Shown here: positions 8,950 to 17,989 of the stretch, piece by piece
Numbering within the stretch: the first letter of the stretch is position 1
How the letters are laid out: the number at the start of each line of letters is the position of its first letter
Source of the DNA: Brevibacterium jeotgali
Lineage (GTDB): Bacteria > Actinomycetota > Actinomycetes > Actinomycetales > Brevibacteriaceae
DNA length: 64,000 nucleotides
Reading direction: 5' to 3'
Assembly (NCBI RefSeq): GCF_900169175.1
Contig: NZ_FXZM01000011.1
Location: forward strand, 62,001-126,000
Notes under the pieces: generated by a model
The model's input: only the letters and a program-made list of their open reading frames with translations
Database searches by the model: none
What the model was told of the DNA's origin: nothing
Program-made: the position numbers and the translations under genes

Positions 8950-10320
8950 ATGGCGCAGCCGACAACCTCCTCACAGACTCCCCCCTCGCAGAATCCGCCC
9001 CTCGCCCCTGAGCACGCGCTGTCGAAGAAGCAGCGCCGCACATCGCTCGTCGCGGTCGTGTCCGGGAACTTCCTCGAATGGTTCGACTGGACCGTGTACG
9101 CGATCTTCACGACGTACATCGCTGCGAACTTCTTCGACTCCGGGGACAGCACGTCCGCCGTCCTCATGACGCTGGGAGTGTTCGCCGGCGGGTTCTTCGC
9201 CCGGCCCATCGGAGGTCTGGTCTTCGGGCGGATCGGTGACCGGCTGGGACGGAAGACCGCCCTGGTGCTCGCGATGGTCATGATGGGCCTGGGCAGCGCG
9301 ATCATCGCCGTCATGCCCACCTACGAATCGATCGGCGTCTGGGCTTCGGTCGGTCTCTTCGCCGCCCGACTCATCCAGGGCATGGCCCACGGCGGTGAGT
9401 CCGGGAACGCGTACACCTACCTCGCGGAGATCGCGCCGAAGGACAAGCGCGGCCTCTGGGGCTCGAGCATCATGGTCACCGTCACGCTGGGCGTCATGGC
9501 CGCCACAGCCCTGGGAGCACTCCTGACCTCCGTGCTCGCGGAGGACGCGATGAACTCGTGGGGCTGGCGCATCGCGTTCGGCATCGGCGCACTGCTCGCG
9601 ATCTTCGCGCTCTTCGTCCGTCGTCAGGCCGAGGAGAGCCAGTTCTTCGAAGATGCGAAGGCTGACGAGGACACGTCCGCCGCCCGCCAGATCAGCCGCA
9701 AGCACCTCGCCATCATCGCGCTGCGCATCGTGCTGCTCACCTCCCTCACCATGGTGCTGTACTACACGTGGATGAGCTTCTTCTCCGCCTATGCGATCAG
9801 TTCGAAGGGCATGGCGGAGCAGGGCGCCTACCTCGCCAGCCTGGGCGCCCAGGTCGTCGCCATCATCGTCCTGCCGCTCTGGGGCGCACTGTCCGACCGC
9901 ATCGGCAGGAAGCGGCAGATGCAGCTCTGGGCGCTGGCAGTCATGGTCATCGTCTTCCCCGTCAGCTGGATCCTCACCGACGAGCCCTGGACACTCTTCC
10001 TCGCCCAGTCCATCGCACTGGTCGTGTGGGCGATGCAGGCCTCGATCCACTCGACCGTCATGGCGGAGCAGGCTCCCACGGAGGCCCGTTCGACAAGCGT
10101 CGGCGTGTGGTCATCGGTGGGTGCCGCACTCACCGGCGGCACCGCTCCGTACCTCAACACGTGGCTGACCGGGATGGGGCTCGAATGGGTGTTCTCCGCC
10201 TACATCATCGTGCTCGCGATCGTCACGCTCATCACGCTGCGGTTCACCCCGGAGACTGCCGGGCTCACGGTGGACGAGATCCCGCTCCCCGGCGAGAAGT
10301 CGCCCCCGGTCACCCGCTGA
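8950..10320 (+). CDS. MHS-family (MFS) metabolite:proton symporter
   Basis: 456 residues with 12 hydrophobic segments. The N-terminal motif SGNFLEWFDWTVYAIF is the metabolite:H+ symporter hallmark, followed by the loop GRIGDRLGRKTALVLAMVMM of MFS permeases and GESGNAYTYLAEIAPKDKRG between helices 4 and 5. Relatives carry small organic acids such as 2-oxoglutarate, proline, citrate or shikimate. It sits between the alcohol and aldehyde dehydrogenase genes and probably imports their substrate or exports the acid product. The gap of 92 bases to the gene before it contains GAAAGGG ahead of the ATG. Confidence 0.9.
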   Translation: MAQPTTSSQTPPSQNPPLAPEHALSKKQRRTSLVAVVSGNFLEWFDWTVYAIFTTYIAANFFDSGDSTSAVLMTLGVFAGGFFARPIGGLVFGRIGDRLGRKTALVLAMVMMGLGSAIIAVMPTYESIGVWASVGLFAARLIQGMAHGGESGNAYTYLAEIAPKDKRGLWGSSIMVTVTLGVMAATALGALLTSVLAEDAMNSWGWRIAFGIGALLAIFALFVRRQAEESQFFEDAKADEDTSAARQISRKHLAIIALRIVLLTSLTMVLYYTWMSFFSAYAISSKGMAEQGAYLASLGAQVVAIIVLPLWGALSDRIGRKRQMQLWALAVMVIVFPVSWILTDEPWTLFLAQSIALVVWAMQASIHSTVMAEQAPTEARSTSVGVWSSVGAALTGGTAPYLNTWLTGMGLEWVFSAYIIVLAIVTLITLRFTPETAGLTVDEIPLPGEKSPPVTR

Positions 10321-10332
10321 CGGCGCCCGCCC

Positions 10333-10404
10333 GTCCCCGCAGTCGCGCGTCCCCGCAGTCGCCCGCCCGTCCCCGCAGTCGCGCGTCCCCGCAGTCGCCC
10401 GCCC
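10333..10404. repeat. Two perfect 36-bp tandem repeats
   Basis: Positions 10333-10368 and 10369-10404 are identical 36-base units, and each unit itself contains two copies of GTCCCCGCAGTCGC followed by GC or CC spacers. The repeat fills most of the gap between the MHS transporter stop and the aldehyde dehydrogenase start. It has no unique spacers, so it is not CRISPR. It could be replication slippage, or could form structure that adjusts expression between the two genes. Confidence 0.85.
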
Positions 10405-10443
10405 CTGCATCCCCACCTGACCCGACCACACGTCTGGAGAACC

Positions 10444-11865
10444 ATGTTCGACGAGTCCCACACCTTCACGCTCACGATCGCCGGCGAACCGATCGCCGGA
10501 GCGGCCGATCCGCTCACCGTGGTGAATCCCGCGACGGCGCAGCCCCTCGCCGAGGCCCCCTCCGCAGACCATTCCCAGCTGAACGCTGCGGTCACCGCGG
10601 CGCGGGACGCCTTCACGACGTGGCGTAAGCGTCCGTGGGAGGAGCGCCGTGACGCTGTGCTCGCGTACGCCGCCGTGCTCGAGGCCGAGGCCGATTCCCT
10701 CGCCCGCCTCCTCACCGCGGAACAGGGCAAGCCACTCGCCGCCGCCCGCGGTGAGGTCGCGCGGGCGATCGACTGGACCCGCAGCCTGGCGGACCTCGAG
10801 ATCCCCACCCGCACCGCGGTCGACGACGACACCCACACCGCCCGTGTCCGCCACGTTCCGATCGGTGTCGTCGCGGGCATCGTCCCGTGGAACTTCCCCG
10901 TCACCCTGGCGATGTGGAAGATCGCCCCCGCACTGCTCACCGGGAACACGGTGGTCCTGAAGCCTTCTCCCTTCACGCCGCTGACCGGCCTGATGCTGGG
11001 AGAGCTGTCCCGCGGGGTCCTGCCCCCGGGCGTCCTCAACGTCATCACCGGCGACGACGACCTGGGCCCCGCCCTGACCGCGCACCCCGGCGTCGACAAG
11101 ATCGCTTTCACGGGGTCCACCGCGACCGGCAAGGCCGTCATGGCGTCTGCTGCTGCGGACCTCAAGCGGGTCACCCTGGAGCTGGGCGGGAACGATGCGG
11201 CCGTGATCCTGCCGGATGCGGACGTGGAGGAGCTCGCGCCCGCGCTCTTCTGGGCGTGCTTCGCGAACACGAGCCAGTACTGCTTGGCGACGAAGCGCGT
11301 CTACGTCCACGAGGACGTCCACGAATCGTTCCTCCGTGCGCTGGTGCAGTACGCGGATTCCGTCGTCGTCGGCGACGGTGCGGAAGCGGGGACGCAGATG
11401 GGCCCGCTGCAGAACCGGAAGCAGTACGAACGGGTGCTCGAGGTCATCGCGGAGTCCGAAGCCGCCGGGCACACGATCGCCTACCGCGGGACCAGGCACC
11501 CCGACGAGGGGTTCTTCATCGGTCCCGTGATCGTCGACCAGCCGCCCGAGGACGCCTGGCTCGTGCAGGAGGAGCCGTTCGGCCCGATCGTCCCAGTGCT
11601 CACCTACACAGACGTCGACGACGTCGTGGAGCGTGTCAATGCGAGCCGCTACGGGCTGGGCGGATCCGTGTGGGGCACGGACGTCGACCGGGCGGTCGCC
11701 GTCGCAGAGCGGATCGAGTCCGGAGTCGTCTGGGTCAACGAGATCCACCGACTGTCACCGCAGTTCCCCCTGGCCGGGCACCGCGAATCGGGCATCGGCC
11801 GCGAGAACGGGATCGAGGGGCTGCTCGAGTACTGCAGCACCCAGGTGATCGCCGTCAGCAGATGA
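10444..11865 (+). CDS. NAD(P)-dependent aldehyde dehydrogenase
   Basis: 473 residues, full length for the superfamily. Visible motifs are GIVPWNFPVTLAMWK (catalytic-pocket Asn150), FTGSTATGK of the coenzyme fold, the general base Glu246 in LELGGN and nucleophile Cys280 in NTSQYCLATKRVYV. GGAG lies four bases before the ATG. It oxidises an aldehyde to the acid and probably completes the pathway begun by the alcohol dehydrogenase at the head of the operon. The last 111 bases are overlapped on the other strand by the end of the CPBP protease gene. Confidence 0.93.
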   Translation: MFDESHTFTLTIAGEPIAGAADPLTVVNPATAQPLAEAPSADHSQLNAAVTAARDAFTTWRKRPWEERRDAVLAYAAVLEAEADSLARLLTAEQGKPLAAARGEVARAIDWTRSLADLEIPTRTAVDDDTHTARVRHVPIGVVAGIVPWNFPVTLAMWKIAPALLTGNTVVLKPSPFTPLTGLMLGELSRGVLPPGVLNVITGDDDLGPALTAHPGVDKIAFTGSTATGKAVMASAAADLKRVTLELGGNDAAVILPDADVEELAPALFWACFANTSQYCLATKRVYVHEDVHESFLRALVQYADSVVVGDGAEAGTQMGPLQNRKQYERVLEVIAESEAAGHTIAYRGTRHPDEGFFIGPVIVDQPPEDAWLVQEEPFGPIVPVLTYTDVDDVVERVNASRYGLGGSVWGTDVDRAVAVAERIESGVVWVNEIHRLSPQFPLAGHRESGIGRENGIEGLLEYCSTQVIAVSR

Positions 11866-12774
11866 GGTGCCCGCGCCTCGCACAGGTGTGAGGAAGCCGA
11901 TCCCCTCACGGTGCGACACCCACAGCCAGAGCCCGACCGTCGTGAGCACCGTGACGGGGATCGACACGAGCAGCATGCGGGGATCCACCGCGCCCTGCGC
12001 GACGGTGGCTGGTGCGAACGGGGACATGAGGAACAGCGTGAGGTTGTTCGCCGTGTGCACCACGATCGGCAGCTCGATCCCGCCGGTCTTCCAGGCGAGG
12101 AGGCCCATCGCCACAGCGAACACGGCGATGTCGATCTGTCCCCAGACGTCGTACTCGTGGCCGATGACGAACAACGGCACCGGCAGCAGGATCCCCCACA
12201 GCGGCGAGCGCAGCCACGTACCGCAGACCTGCATCGGCAGCGCTCGGAAGACGTACTCCTCGGCCGCGCACTGCAACGGCACGGCCACCACGACGATGAG
12301 CAGGACGGCGAGGACCATGCCACGCTGCGGTGGCTCGCTGAACGGTGCCCCGGAGAACACGACCAACGCGCCGTTCACCACTGCGAAGACGGGGATCACC
12401 ACAGCGGCCGCTGTGAGCGCCAGCGACCACCGGAACCCGCCTGCGACCGAGTGGACCGTGCCTGCAGCAGCTCCTCGACGTCCGCCGAGGAGCCGGTGCG
12501 CTCCCAGCACCGCCGGCAGCATCACTGCGAGGATGCCGAGGCCCATCGCCGTGTCCATCGGATTGCTCGGATCGTCGAGCTCCGGGCTCGCATCCGGGAC
12601 TCCGGGGATCAGCGAGAGGAGGACGGCGCTGATCAGCAGGGCGGCGAACAGGGCCACGGCGATCACTGCGGCGCAGATCACGACCACGATGGGTCGCCAC
12701 CAGCGCGCGGCCTCCGGCCGGACGTGGGCGAGGCGGTGGTAGGGCAGGGCTCTGGACGGCGCATTCGAGGTCAT
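11755..12774 (-). CDS. CPBP-family intramembrane metalloprotease
   Basis: 339 residues with about seven or eight hydrophobic helices. The diagnostic Glu-Glu-x3-Arg motif is seen in QCAAEEYVFRALPMQ, followed by His in VIGHEYDVWG and by PIVVHTANNLTLF, the second catalytic histidine motif. The family includes CAAX prenyl-peptide processing enzymes and bacteriocin self-immunity proteins; the substrate here is unknown. The C-terminal 50 residues after the last helix are poorly conserved-looking and are encoded antisense to the end of the aldehyde dehydrogenase gene, so the natural C-terminus may have drifted into its neighbour. Confidence 0.88.
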   Translation of the reverse strand: MTSNAPSRALPYHRLAHVRPEAARWWRPIVVVICAAVIAVALFAALLISAVLLSLIPGVPDASPELDDPSNPMDTAMGLGILAVMLPAVLGAHRLLGGRRGAAAGTVHSVAGGFRWSLALTAAAVVIPVFAVVNGALVVFSGAPFSEPPQRGMVLAVLLIVVVAVPLQCAAEEYVFRALPMQVCGTWLRSPLWGILLPVPLFVIGHEYDVWGQIDIAVFAVAMGLLAWKTGGIELPIVVHTANNLTLFLMSPFAPATVAQGAVDPRMLLVSIPVTVLTTVGLWLWVSHREGIGFLTPVRGAGTSSADGDHLGAAVLEQPLDPVLAADARFAVPGQGELR

Positions 12775-12873
12775 GCCTCCAGGCTTCCCGCTGTCGGAGG
12801 GCGCCGGATCAGGCGGAAGGCTGATCCTCCGTCCTCATACGAAAGCACGATCCCGCCCGCCCGGGGCGGTCCC

Positions 12874-12879
12874 TAGACT
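12874..12879 (+). promoter_or_regulatory. Extended -10 box for a leaderless histidine kinase mRNA
   Basis: TAGACT ends six bases before the GTG start at 12886. With transcription starting at or next to the G, the message would have no leader. The same layout is seen at several other genes in the window. Confidence 0.6.
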
Positions 12880-12885
12880 GAGCCG

Positions 12886-14163
12886 GTGTCCACCGACCTC
12901 ACTGCACCGCCCTCGGCAGCCCGCCGCCGAGGCCTCACCCTCCTCACATCCCTCACGTGCCTCCTGCTCGGCGCTGGGTGCTGGTTCGTGGGCACGGGGT
13001 TCACACTCGACGAATCGCCCCAGCCGGTCCCCTCCGTCGTCTCGGCCGTCCTCGTCCTCGATGCCGTGGTCGGCATCGCCGCGGCTGCCGCGATCGGCCC
13101 GATGCGGCGTGCGGGCGCCTGGAACCTCCTGATCATGCTCGTCGGCGTCCCCAGCGCGTGGGCGCTCCCGGCGTTCGTCGTCGCCGCAGTCCGGATCGGC
13201 CGTCTGCGCACTCTGCGCACGGACGTGGCCGCCGTCCTCGTCGCGCTCGCGGCCTGGCTGGCCCACTCCTTCGTGGTGCCGCGGTTCGCCGGTGGCCTCG
13301 CCGACGCCCTCGTGGAGGCGGCGATCGTCGTCGTGCTCACCGTCTCGCTCCTGCTGTGGGGCCGTGTCCGCTCCACCCGTGCCGCTCTCATCGCCTCACT
13401 GCGGGCCCAGGCCGAGGCGGCTCAGCGCGAACGGTCGGCCGAGGTCCAGCGCGTCCTCGCGGAAGAGCGCGTCGCACTCGCCCGCGACATGCACGACGGT
13501 CTCTCCCATCACCTCTCGCTCATCTCGATGCACGCGGGGGCGCTGGCCTACCGTGATGACCTGCCTGCCGCCCGGGTGCGGGACATCGGGCAGACTCTGC
13601 GCGATTCCGCCACCGCCGCCCACACCGATCTCCGCCACCTCCTCCTCTCGCTGCGCGAAGAGTCCGTCGCCACCGGGGTGGACGCCGCGCCGCTGGCCGA
13701 CGCGACTTCGATCGAGGCCCTTCTCATCCGCGAGCAGGATCGCGGGGCCACCATCAGCGTGAGGTGGGAGGGCGTCTCCATCGCCGATCTCGCCGAGGCG
13801 CCACGGCCCCTCGCCGTTGCGCTCGAGCGCATCCTCGCCGAATCGCTCGTCAATGCTCGGAAGCACGCACCGGGCGCGCCTGTCACCGTCACCCTCGCGC
13901 GCACGCGGGACTCGCCCGACGCCTCGGCCGCCGAGGTCGTCCTCCGTGTGACGAATCCGCTCGCCACCCGCGGTCCCGGGCCGGTGGAGGAGGCTGCGGC
14001 CGAGCCCACCGGCACGGGATTCGGCCTCGCGGGGGTCACGGAGCGCGCCCGACTGCTCGGCGGCTCCGCACACTGGGGCACCGACCTGCGGCCGGGAGCC
14101 GACCCGCCGTCACGAGCCGACGGAGGCACATTCGCACTGGAGGCGAGGATCCCGTGGACCTGA
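12886..14163 (+). CDS. Two-component sensor histidine kinase, HisKA_3 (NarL-type) family
   Basis: 425 residues starting with GTG. Four or five hydrophobic segments in residues 15-160 form a membrane sensor with little extracytoplasmic loop. The phosphoacceptor His203 lies in LARDMHDGLSHHLSLISMHA, the typical HisKA_3 motif, and an HATPase region follows with LAESLVNARKHAPGAPV (N box) and GTGFGLAGVTERARLLGG (G box). The partner response regulator overlaps its stop codon (TGATG). The signal is unknown; such membrane-embedded sensors often respond to envelope stress. The divergent neighbour is a CPBP protease, a possible target. Confidence 0.93.
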   Translation: MSTDLTAPPSAARRRGLTLLTSLTCLLLGAGCWFVGTGFTLDESPQPVPSVVSAVLVLDAVVGIAAAAAIGPMRRAGAWNLLIMLVGVPSAWALPAFVVAAVRIGRLRTLRTDVAAVLVALAAWLAHSFVVPRFAGGLADALVEAAIVVVLTVSLLLWGRVRSTRAALIASLRAQAEAAQRERSAEVQRVLAEERVALARDMHDGLSHHLSLISMHAGALAYRDDLPAARVRDIGQTLRDSATAAHTDLRHLLLSLREESVATGVDAAPLADATSIEALLIREQDRGATISVRWEGVSIADLAEAPRPLAVALERILAESLVNARKHAPGAPVTVTLARTRDSPDASAAEVVLRVTNPLATRGPGPVEEAAAEPTGTGFGLAGVTERARLLGGSAHWGTDLRPGADPPSRADGGTFALEARIPWT

Positions 14164-14852
14164 TGACTGAGACGCAGGCGACTGAACCGATTCGCGTGCT
14201 CATCGTCGACGACGAGAGCCTCATGCGCGCGGGGCTTCGCCTCATGGTCGACGACACCGCCGGGATCACCGTCGTCGGCGAGGCCGCCGACGGCCCGACA
14301 GCACTGTCCCAGGCCCGTGTCCTCGATCCCGATGTCGTCCTCATGGACATCCGCATGCCCGGCATGAGCGGCATCGAGACGACCGCGGAGCTCACCCGCA
14401 CGGGGGCACGGGCACGCGTGGTCGTGCTCACCGCCTTCGACGCCGATGGGTTCCTCGTCGAGGCCCTGCGTGCAGGAGCCGTGTCCTTCCTGCTCAAGGA
14501 GTCGGCACCGGAAGCGGTCATCGAGGCGATCCACGGTGCCGTGCGGGGCCGTGCCCGGTTCTCTCCGTCCGTCCTGGACCGGCTGGTCCGCATCGCCTCG
14601 ACAGAGGCATCCGGGCGCGCGGCAGTGCCGACTCAGGCCGGTTCCGGGGGCTCTGCGCCACCGGCGGCCCTGACTCCGCGCGAGTGGGACGTCGGCCGCC
14701 TCGTCGCGCAGGGACTGACGAACGCGGAGATCAGCGACGCACTCGTCCTCAGCCTGCCGACGGTGAAGACCCACGTGAGCCATCTGTTCGACAAGCTGCT
14801 GGTGACGAACCGGGTGCAGCTCGCGATCAGGATCCTCGAGCACGACGGCTGA
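14163..14852 (+). CDS. LuxR/NarL-family response regulator
   Basis: 229 residues. The receiver domain shows the acidic pair in VLIVDDESLMR, the phosphorylated Asp62 in VVLMDIRMPG, and the conserved Thr/Lys at VVVLTAF and FLLKESAP. The C-terminal HTH reads LTPREWDVGRLVAQGLTNAE and continues with ISDALVLSLPTVKTHVSHLF. The ATG shares TGATG with the kinase stop, so the pair is translationally coupled. Its target genes cannot be told from sequence. Confidence 0.94.
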   Translation: MTETQATEPIRVLIVDDESLMRAGLRLMVDDTAGITVVGEAADGPTALSQARVLDPDVVLMDIRMPGMSGIETTAELTRTGARARVVVLTAFDADGFLVEALRAGAVSFLLKESAPEAVIEAIHGAVRGRARFSPSVLDRLVRIASTEASGRAAVPTQAGSGGSAPPAALTPREWDVGRLVAQGLTNAEISDALVLSLPTVKTHVSHLFDKLLVTNRVQLAIRILEHDG

Positions 14853-14960
14853 CGAAGCGGCGGGCGGTGCGACTGCCACGTCTCTGGCGGGATGCGGGCC
14901 TGCGGGTACGTGGGCCTGCAGGGACATAGGCCTGCAGGGCGTGGTCCTGTGGCAGGACTC

Positions 14961-14976
14961 AGGCAGCAGGCTGCCT
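14961..14976. terminator. Short hairpin between convergent genes
   Basis: AGGCAG at 14961-14966 pairs with CTGCCT at 14971-14976 around CAGG, reaching the stop codon of the convergent hypothetical gene. There is no T-run. It is a weak terminator candidate. The rest of the gap carries the repeated word GGCCTGCAGGG. Confidence 0.35.
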
Positions 14977-16139
14977 CAGGCGTCGCCGGAGTGCGGCCTG
15001 CGCACGTTCACGCGCGTCTTCTGCGCCTCACCGTCGAGATAGGCGTCGACCCGAGTCGCCGGGTCGGCCTCTGCCGTGAGCGCTGCGGACGGGTCGTCGG
15101 TCCCCGCACCGCCGCTCTGCGCTGCCTTCGCGATCTGCGAGTCCAGGTCGTCGAAGTCGTCTGCCGTCTCGTCCAGATCCTCGAGGAGCTTCGCGATCGA
15201 CTCCGCGTGGGACTCCGCCTCGAGGTTGAGATCGCGGAACTGCGAGCCGATCGTCTCGTCGCCCGCCGTGCGCGACACGATGTCGAGCACCCGTTCCCCG
15301 ACCTCGCGCGTGCGCTCCGAATGGTCGAGCGCGATGAGCTGGGCGTCGAGTGCGCGCAGGTGCTCGAGGTATTCGTGCATCGAGAGGACCCGGTCCGCGA
15401 TCGATTCGAACGCCTCCGCCAGCCGACCCAGATACGCCCTGACCCGGACCGCCTCCGTGCCGTCGCGCATCGCGTCGAGCTCCGTGCGGACGTTCACCAG
15501 TTCGACGAGCCGCACACCCACGTTCGCGACCATCTCGTCCAGGTCCACCCGGGCCACGTGGTCGGCGAGGATCGGGTGGGTCCACGCACGGGTCGCCGCG
15601 ATGCGCGTCGCAAACGTGACTGCGAGGTGGAACAGTCGCTGCTCGTCCGTGTCCTGCGCGTTCTTCACGCCGGGGACGAACCCCAGCGCGGTCGGGGTGA
15701 CCCACCGAGCACTGCGGGCGACCTCGCGGTCCTTGCGCGACAGCCGCTTGGGATCGCGCAGATACTTCGTGCCGGTCACGGCACCTGTGGCTCCGGTGCC
15801 TGCTGCGAGCAGGCCAGTGGCCGCGATTCCTCCGGCGAACGGATCACCGGCGAGCCACGAGACGCCGAAGGTGCCGAGCCCCACCACACCGGTCGTCACA
15901 GCACCTGCGCCCGTCAGAGCACGGAAGAGGACGTTCGAACGGATGAGGTTGCGGGTCTCACCCGGTGTACCGAGCGCGCGGGCGGGATTCGTCTGTCGCG
16001 ACGCAGGCAGGGCGTACCCGCGCGCCTCCCACGTGCGGAGGACTGTATCCGTCACGGAATCGGGCACCAGGATGCGGTAGGCGGGCATGCGCCCGGCGCA
16101 CTGCTCTCGCCACAGCTTCTTCCACCGGTGACGTGCCAT
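14976..16139 (-). CDS. Hypothetical membrane-associated helical protein
   Basis: 387 residues; I do not recognise the family. The start at 16139 has GAGGGAGGGG just upstream and is preferred over a GTG or ATG ten codons earlier. Residues 1-75 are basic and soluble, two close hydrophobic segments follow at roughly 80-125 (VLFRALTGAGAVTTGVVGLG, then GGIAATGLLAAGTGATGAVT), and the rest is long, charged and probably alpha-helical or coiled-coil, with runs such as VERVLDIVSRTAG and AESIAKLLEDLDETADDFDD. The last 40 residues are disordered. The layout, a hairpin in the membrane with a cytoplasmic helical bundle, suggests a scaffold or stress-related protein, but no function is claimed. Confidence 0.75.
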   Translation of the reverse strand: MARHRWKKLWREQCAGRMPAYRILVPDSVTDTVLRTWEARGYALPASRQTNPARALGTPGETRNLIRSNVLFRALTGAGAVTTGVVGLGTFGVSWLAGDPFAGGIAATGLLAAGTGATGAVTGTKYLRDPKRLSRKDREVARSARWVTPTALGFVPGVKNAQDTDEQRLFHLAVTFATRIAATRAWTHPILADHVARVDLDEMVANVGVRLVELVNVRTELDAMRDGTEAVRVRAYLGRLAEAFESIADRVLSMHEYLEHLRALDAQLIALDHSERTREVGERVLDIVSRTAGDETIGSQFRDLNLEAESHAESIAKLLEDLDETADDFDDLDSQIAKAAQSGGAGTDDPSAALTAEADPATRVDAYLDGEAQKTRVNVRRPHSGDA

Positions 16140-16208
16140 CGGCCCCTCCCTCGAACGCGGTGCCACCATGGTAATGAAACAGTCTGGATGATCGGTCGGA
16201 AGGGTCCT

Positions 16209-17129
16209 CTATCCGCGCAGTGCGGCGATGTCGATCTTCTTCATCTCCATCAGCCGTGCGTAGGCGCCCGGTCGTGCCATGAGGTCCTCGATGTCGCGCG
16301 GGACGATCTGCCAGCTCACACCGAACTCATCGCGGCACCACCCGCACTGCTCCGCGGACGGATCGGTCGACAGCACGGCCCACAGCCGGTCGAGGTCATC
16401 CTGCCCCTCAGCCTTCACCATCAGTGAGAAGCCTTCGCTGAAGGTGAAGGGCTGTTCCACCCCCGAATCCATCGCGGTGAGCCATTCGTCCGTCCGCGGG
16501 TCCTCTTTTCCGGGCCCCAGTCGGACATCGGAGTACATGCAGGAGCCCGCGGTGGCGGGCCCGGTCTGCTCCGGGTACGTGGCGACGGTGCCGACCTCAG
16601 AACCGGGGAAGAGGGACGTGTAGGCGGCGACGGCCTCGGCTGCGCGGTTCTGTGCGGATCCGCAGAACATCAGCGCCGGGACGAGGAACGGGCGCGCAGG
16701 GGCGCCCGGCTCGGAGAGGAAGAGCTGCCAGCTCACCCCGTAGCGGTCCTCGATCCAGGCGTAGCGCGGAGAGAAGGGGTACTCGTCCAGCGGCATCAGT
16801 GTCGTGGCACCGACCGACAGGCGATCGTGCACCTCGTCCAGGTATGCGCGCGGGTCATCAGCGACGTGAGGGCTGAAGTGCAGCATGAAGCCGGCGGACG
16901 GGTTCGGACGGAAGGTGTCGTCGGCGTTGATGAGGGCGAGGGGACGTCCGTGTATCTCCAGGTCGATGCCCACGACCTCACCGGCGAATGACGTCTGGAA
17001 GTCGGGGAGGCCGTCAGTCGGATAATGGGACCGCGCTGTCTCACGCGCCTGCCGGAACGCGCCCGTGTAGAGTGCCGCGGCTTCCGCCGCGGTGCGGTCG
17101 TGCCAGATGTGCGGGACGATGGTGCCCAT
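16209..17129 (-). CDS. Double VOC/PhnB-like protein
   Basis: 306 residues made of two copies of the PhnB (3-demethylubiquinone methyltransferase-like) vicinal oxygen chelate domain. Each copy starts with a Phe/Trp-rich strand and ends alike: DRYGVSWQLFLSEPG in the first and DEFGVSWQIVPRDIED in the second. Both contain the AEAAALYTGAF or AEAVAAYTSLF helix. Proteins of this kind are widespread in actinobacteria and no activity is firmly known; metal or small-molecule binding is inference from the fold. It lies alone between the hypothetical protein and a two-component system on the same strand. Confidence 0.85.
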   Translation of the reverse strand: MGTIVPHIWHDRTAAEAAALYTGAFRQARETARSHYPTDGLPDFQTSFAGEVVGIDLEIHGRPLALINADDTFRPNPSAGFMLHFSPHVADDPRAYLDEVHDRLSVGATTLMPLDEYPFSPRYAWIEDRYGVSWQLFLSEPGAPARPFLVPALMFCGSAQNRAAEAVAAYTSLFPGSEVGTVATYPEQTGPATAGSCMYSDVRLGPGKEDPRTDEWLTAMDSGVEQPFTFSEGFSLMVKAEGQDDLDRLWAVLSTDPSAEQCGWCRDEFGVSWQIVPRDIEDLMARPGAYARLMEMKKIDIAALRG

Positions 17130-17227
17130 CCACTCAGTATCCTCTTCGCAGGGGTGAGTGGGAAGAGGTCCGGTGGAGCTCTGTCAGCACGGGTCCGCCC
17201 CGCACGATACTGTCGCTACGACTCCCA

Positions 17228-17896
17228 TCAGCCCATCAGACCGGAGAGCGTCACGGTGACGGCGACGCCGACACGATTGGGCGCGTCGAGCTTCGCCATG
17301 ACCCGGTTGAGGTGGGTCTTCACCGTCGCTTCGCTCGAATAGGTCGCCTCTGCGATCTCCCGGTTGCCCATCCCCTGCGTGACGAGCTCTGCGACCTCGC
17401 GCTCCTTGGCAGTGAGCCCGGCCAGCAGTTCGCGTGCTTCGTAGCGGCGGGTACTCTCCTGACGTCCTCGGTGCATGGCGATGAGCCGGGTCGTCGCCCG
17501 CGGAGACGCGAAGCCTTCGCCTCCGTGCACCGTGCGGATCGCTTCTGCAAGATCCTGCGGTGCGATCTCCTTGTGGATGAAACCGGCTGCGCCTGCTTCC
17601 AAGGAGCGGAACAGGTTGTCGTCCGTGTCGAAGCTGGTGAGGGTGACGACTTCCGGGGCCCGCGGCATGTTCCGCATCCGGCCCGCTGCTTCGATCCCGT
17701 CCATCACCGGCATCTGGATGTCCATGAGGACGACGTCCGGGAAGTGGCGAGTCGCCTGTTCGAGGGCTTCAGCTCCCGTGCCCGCATGGCCGACGACTGT
17801 GATGTCCTCCGCGTAGGACAGGATCTGGCCGAGCGCCGAGCAGACCATCGGGTCGTCATCGACGAGGAGGACACGGATCGGCTGCTCAGACGACAT
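17228..17896 (-). CDS. LuxR/NarL-family response regulator
   Basis: 222 residues. The receiver shows VLLVDDDPMVCSALGQILSY with the acidic pocket and phospho-acceptor Asp59 in VVLMDIQMPVMDG; the switch threonine/serine and lysine are in VTLTSFDTD and FIHKEIAPQ. The LuxR-type HTH reads LTAKEREVAELVTQGMGNRE followed by IAEATYSSEATVKTHLNRVM. It follows the kinase gene after 93 bases on the same strand and is its partner. Its receiver is only moderately like the other regulator at 14163, so the two systems are separate and not a recent duplication. Confidence 0.94.
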   Translation of the reverse strand: MSSEQPIRVLLVDDDPMVCSALGQILSYAEDITVVGHAGTGAEALEQATRHFPDVVLMDIQMPVMDGIEAAGRMRNMPRAPEVVTLTSFDTDDNLFRSLEAGAAGFIHKEIAPQDLAEAIRTVHGGEGFASPRATTRLIAMHRGRQESTRRYEARELLAGLTAKEREVAELVTQGMGNREIAEATYSSEATVKTHLNRVMAKLDAPNRVGVAVTVTLSGLMG

Positions 17897-17989
17897 GCCA
17901 TCACCCTAGAACAGGGGACGGACACAGCTCGTCGTGCATTCGCCTCGTGGACACGATCCGTCCGTGCGCACTCCGACTGCGGATCGCTC

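Noticed and set aside
10333-10404. CRISPR array
   Set aside because: The units are contiguous with no unique spacers, and there are no cas genes.
10111-11748. A 545-residue minus-strand frame
   Set aside because: Antisense to the aldehyde dehydrogenase and spans the tandem repeat, giving false repeats of Gly-Arg-Ala-Thr-Ala.
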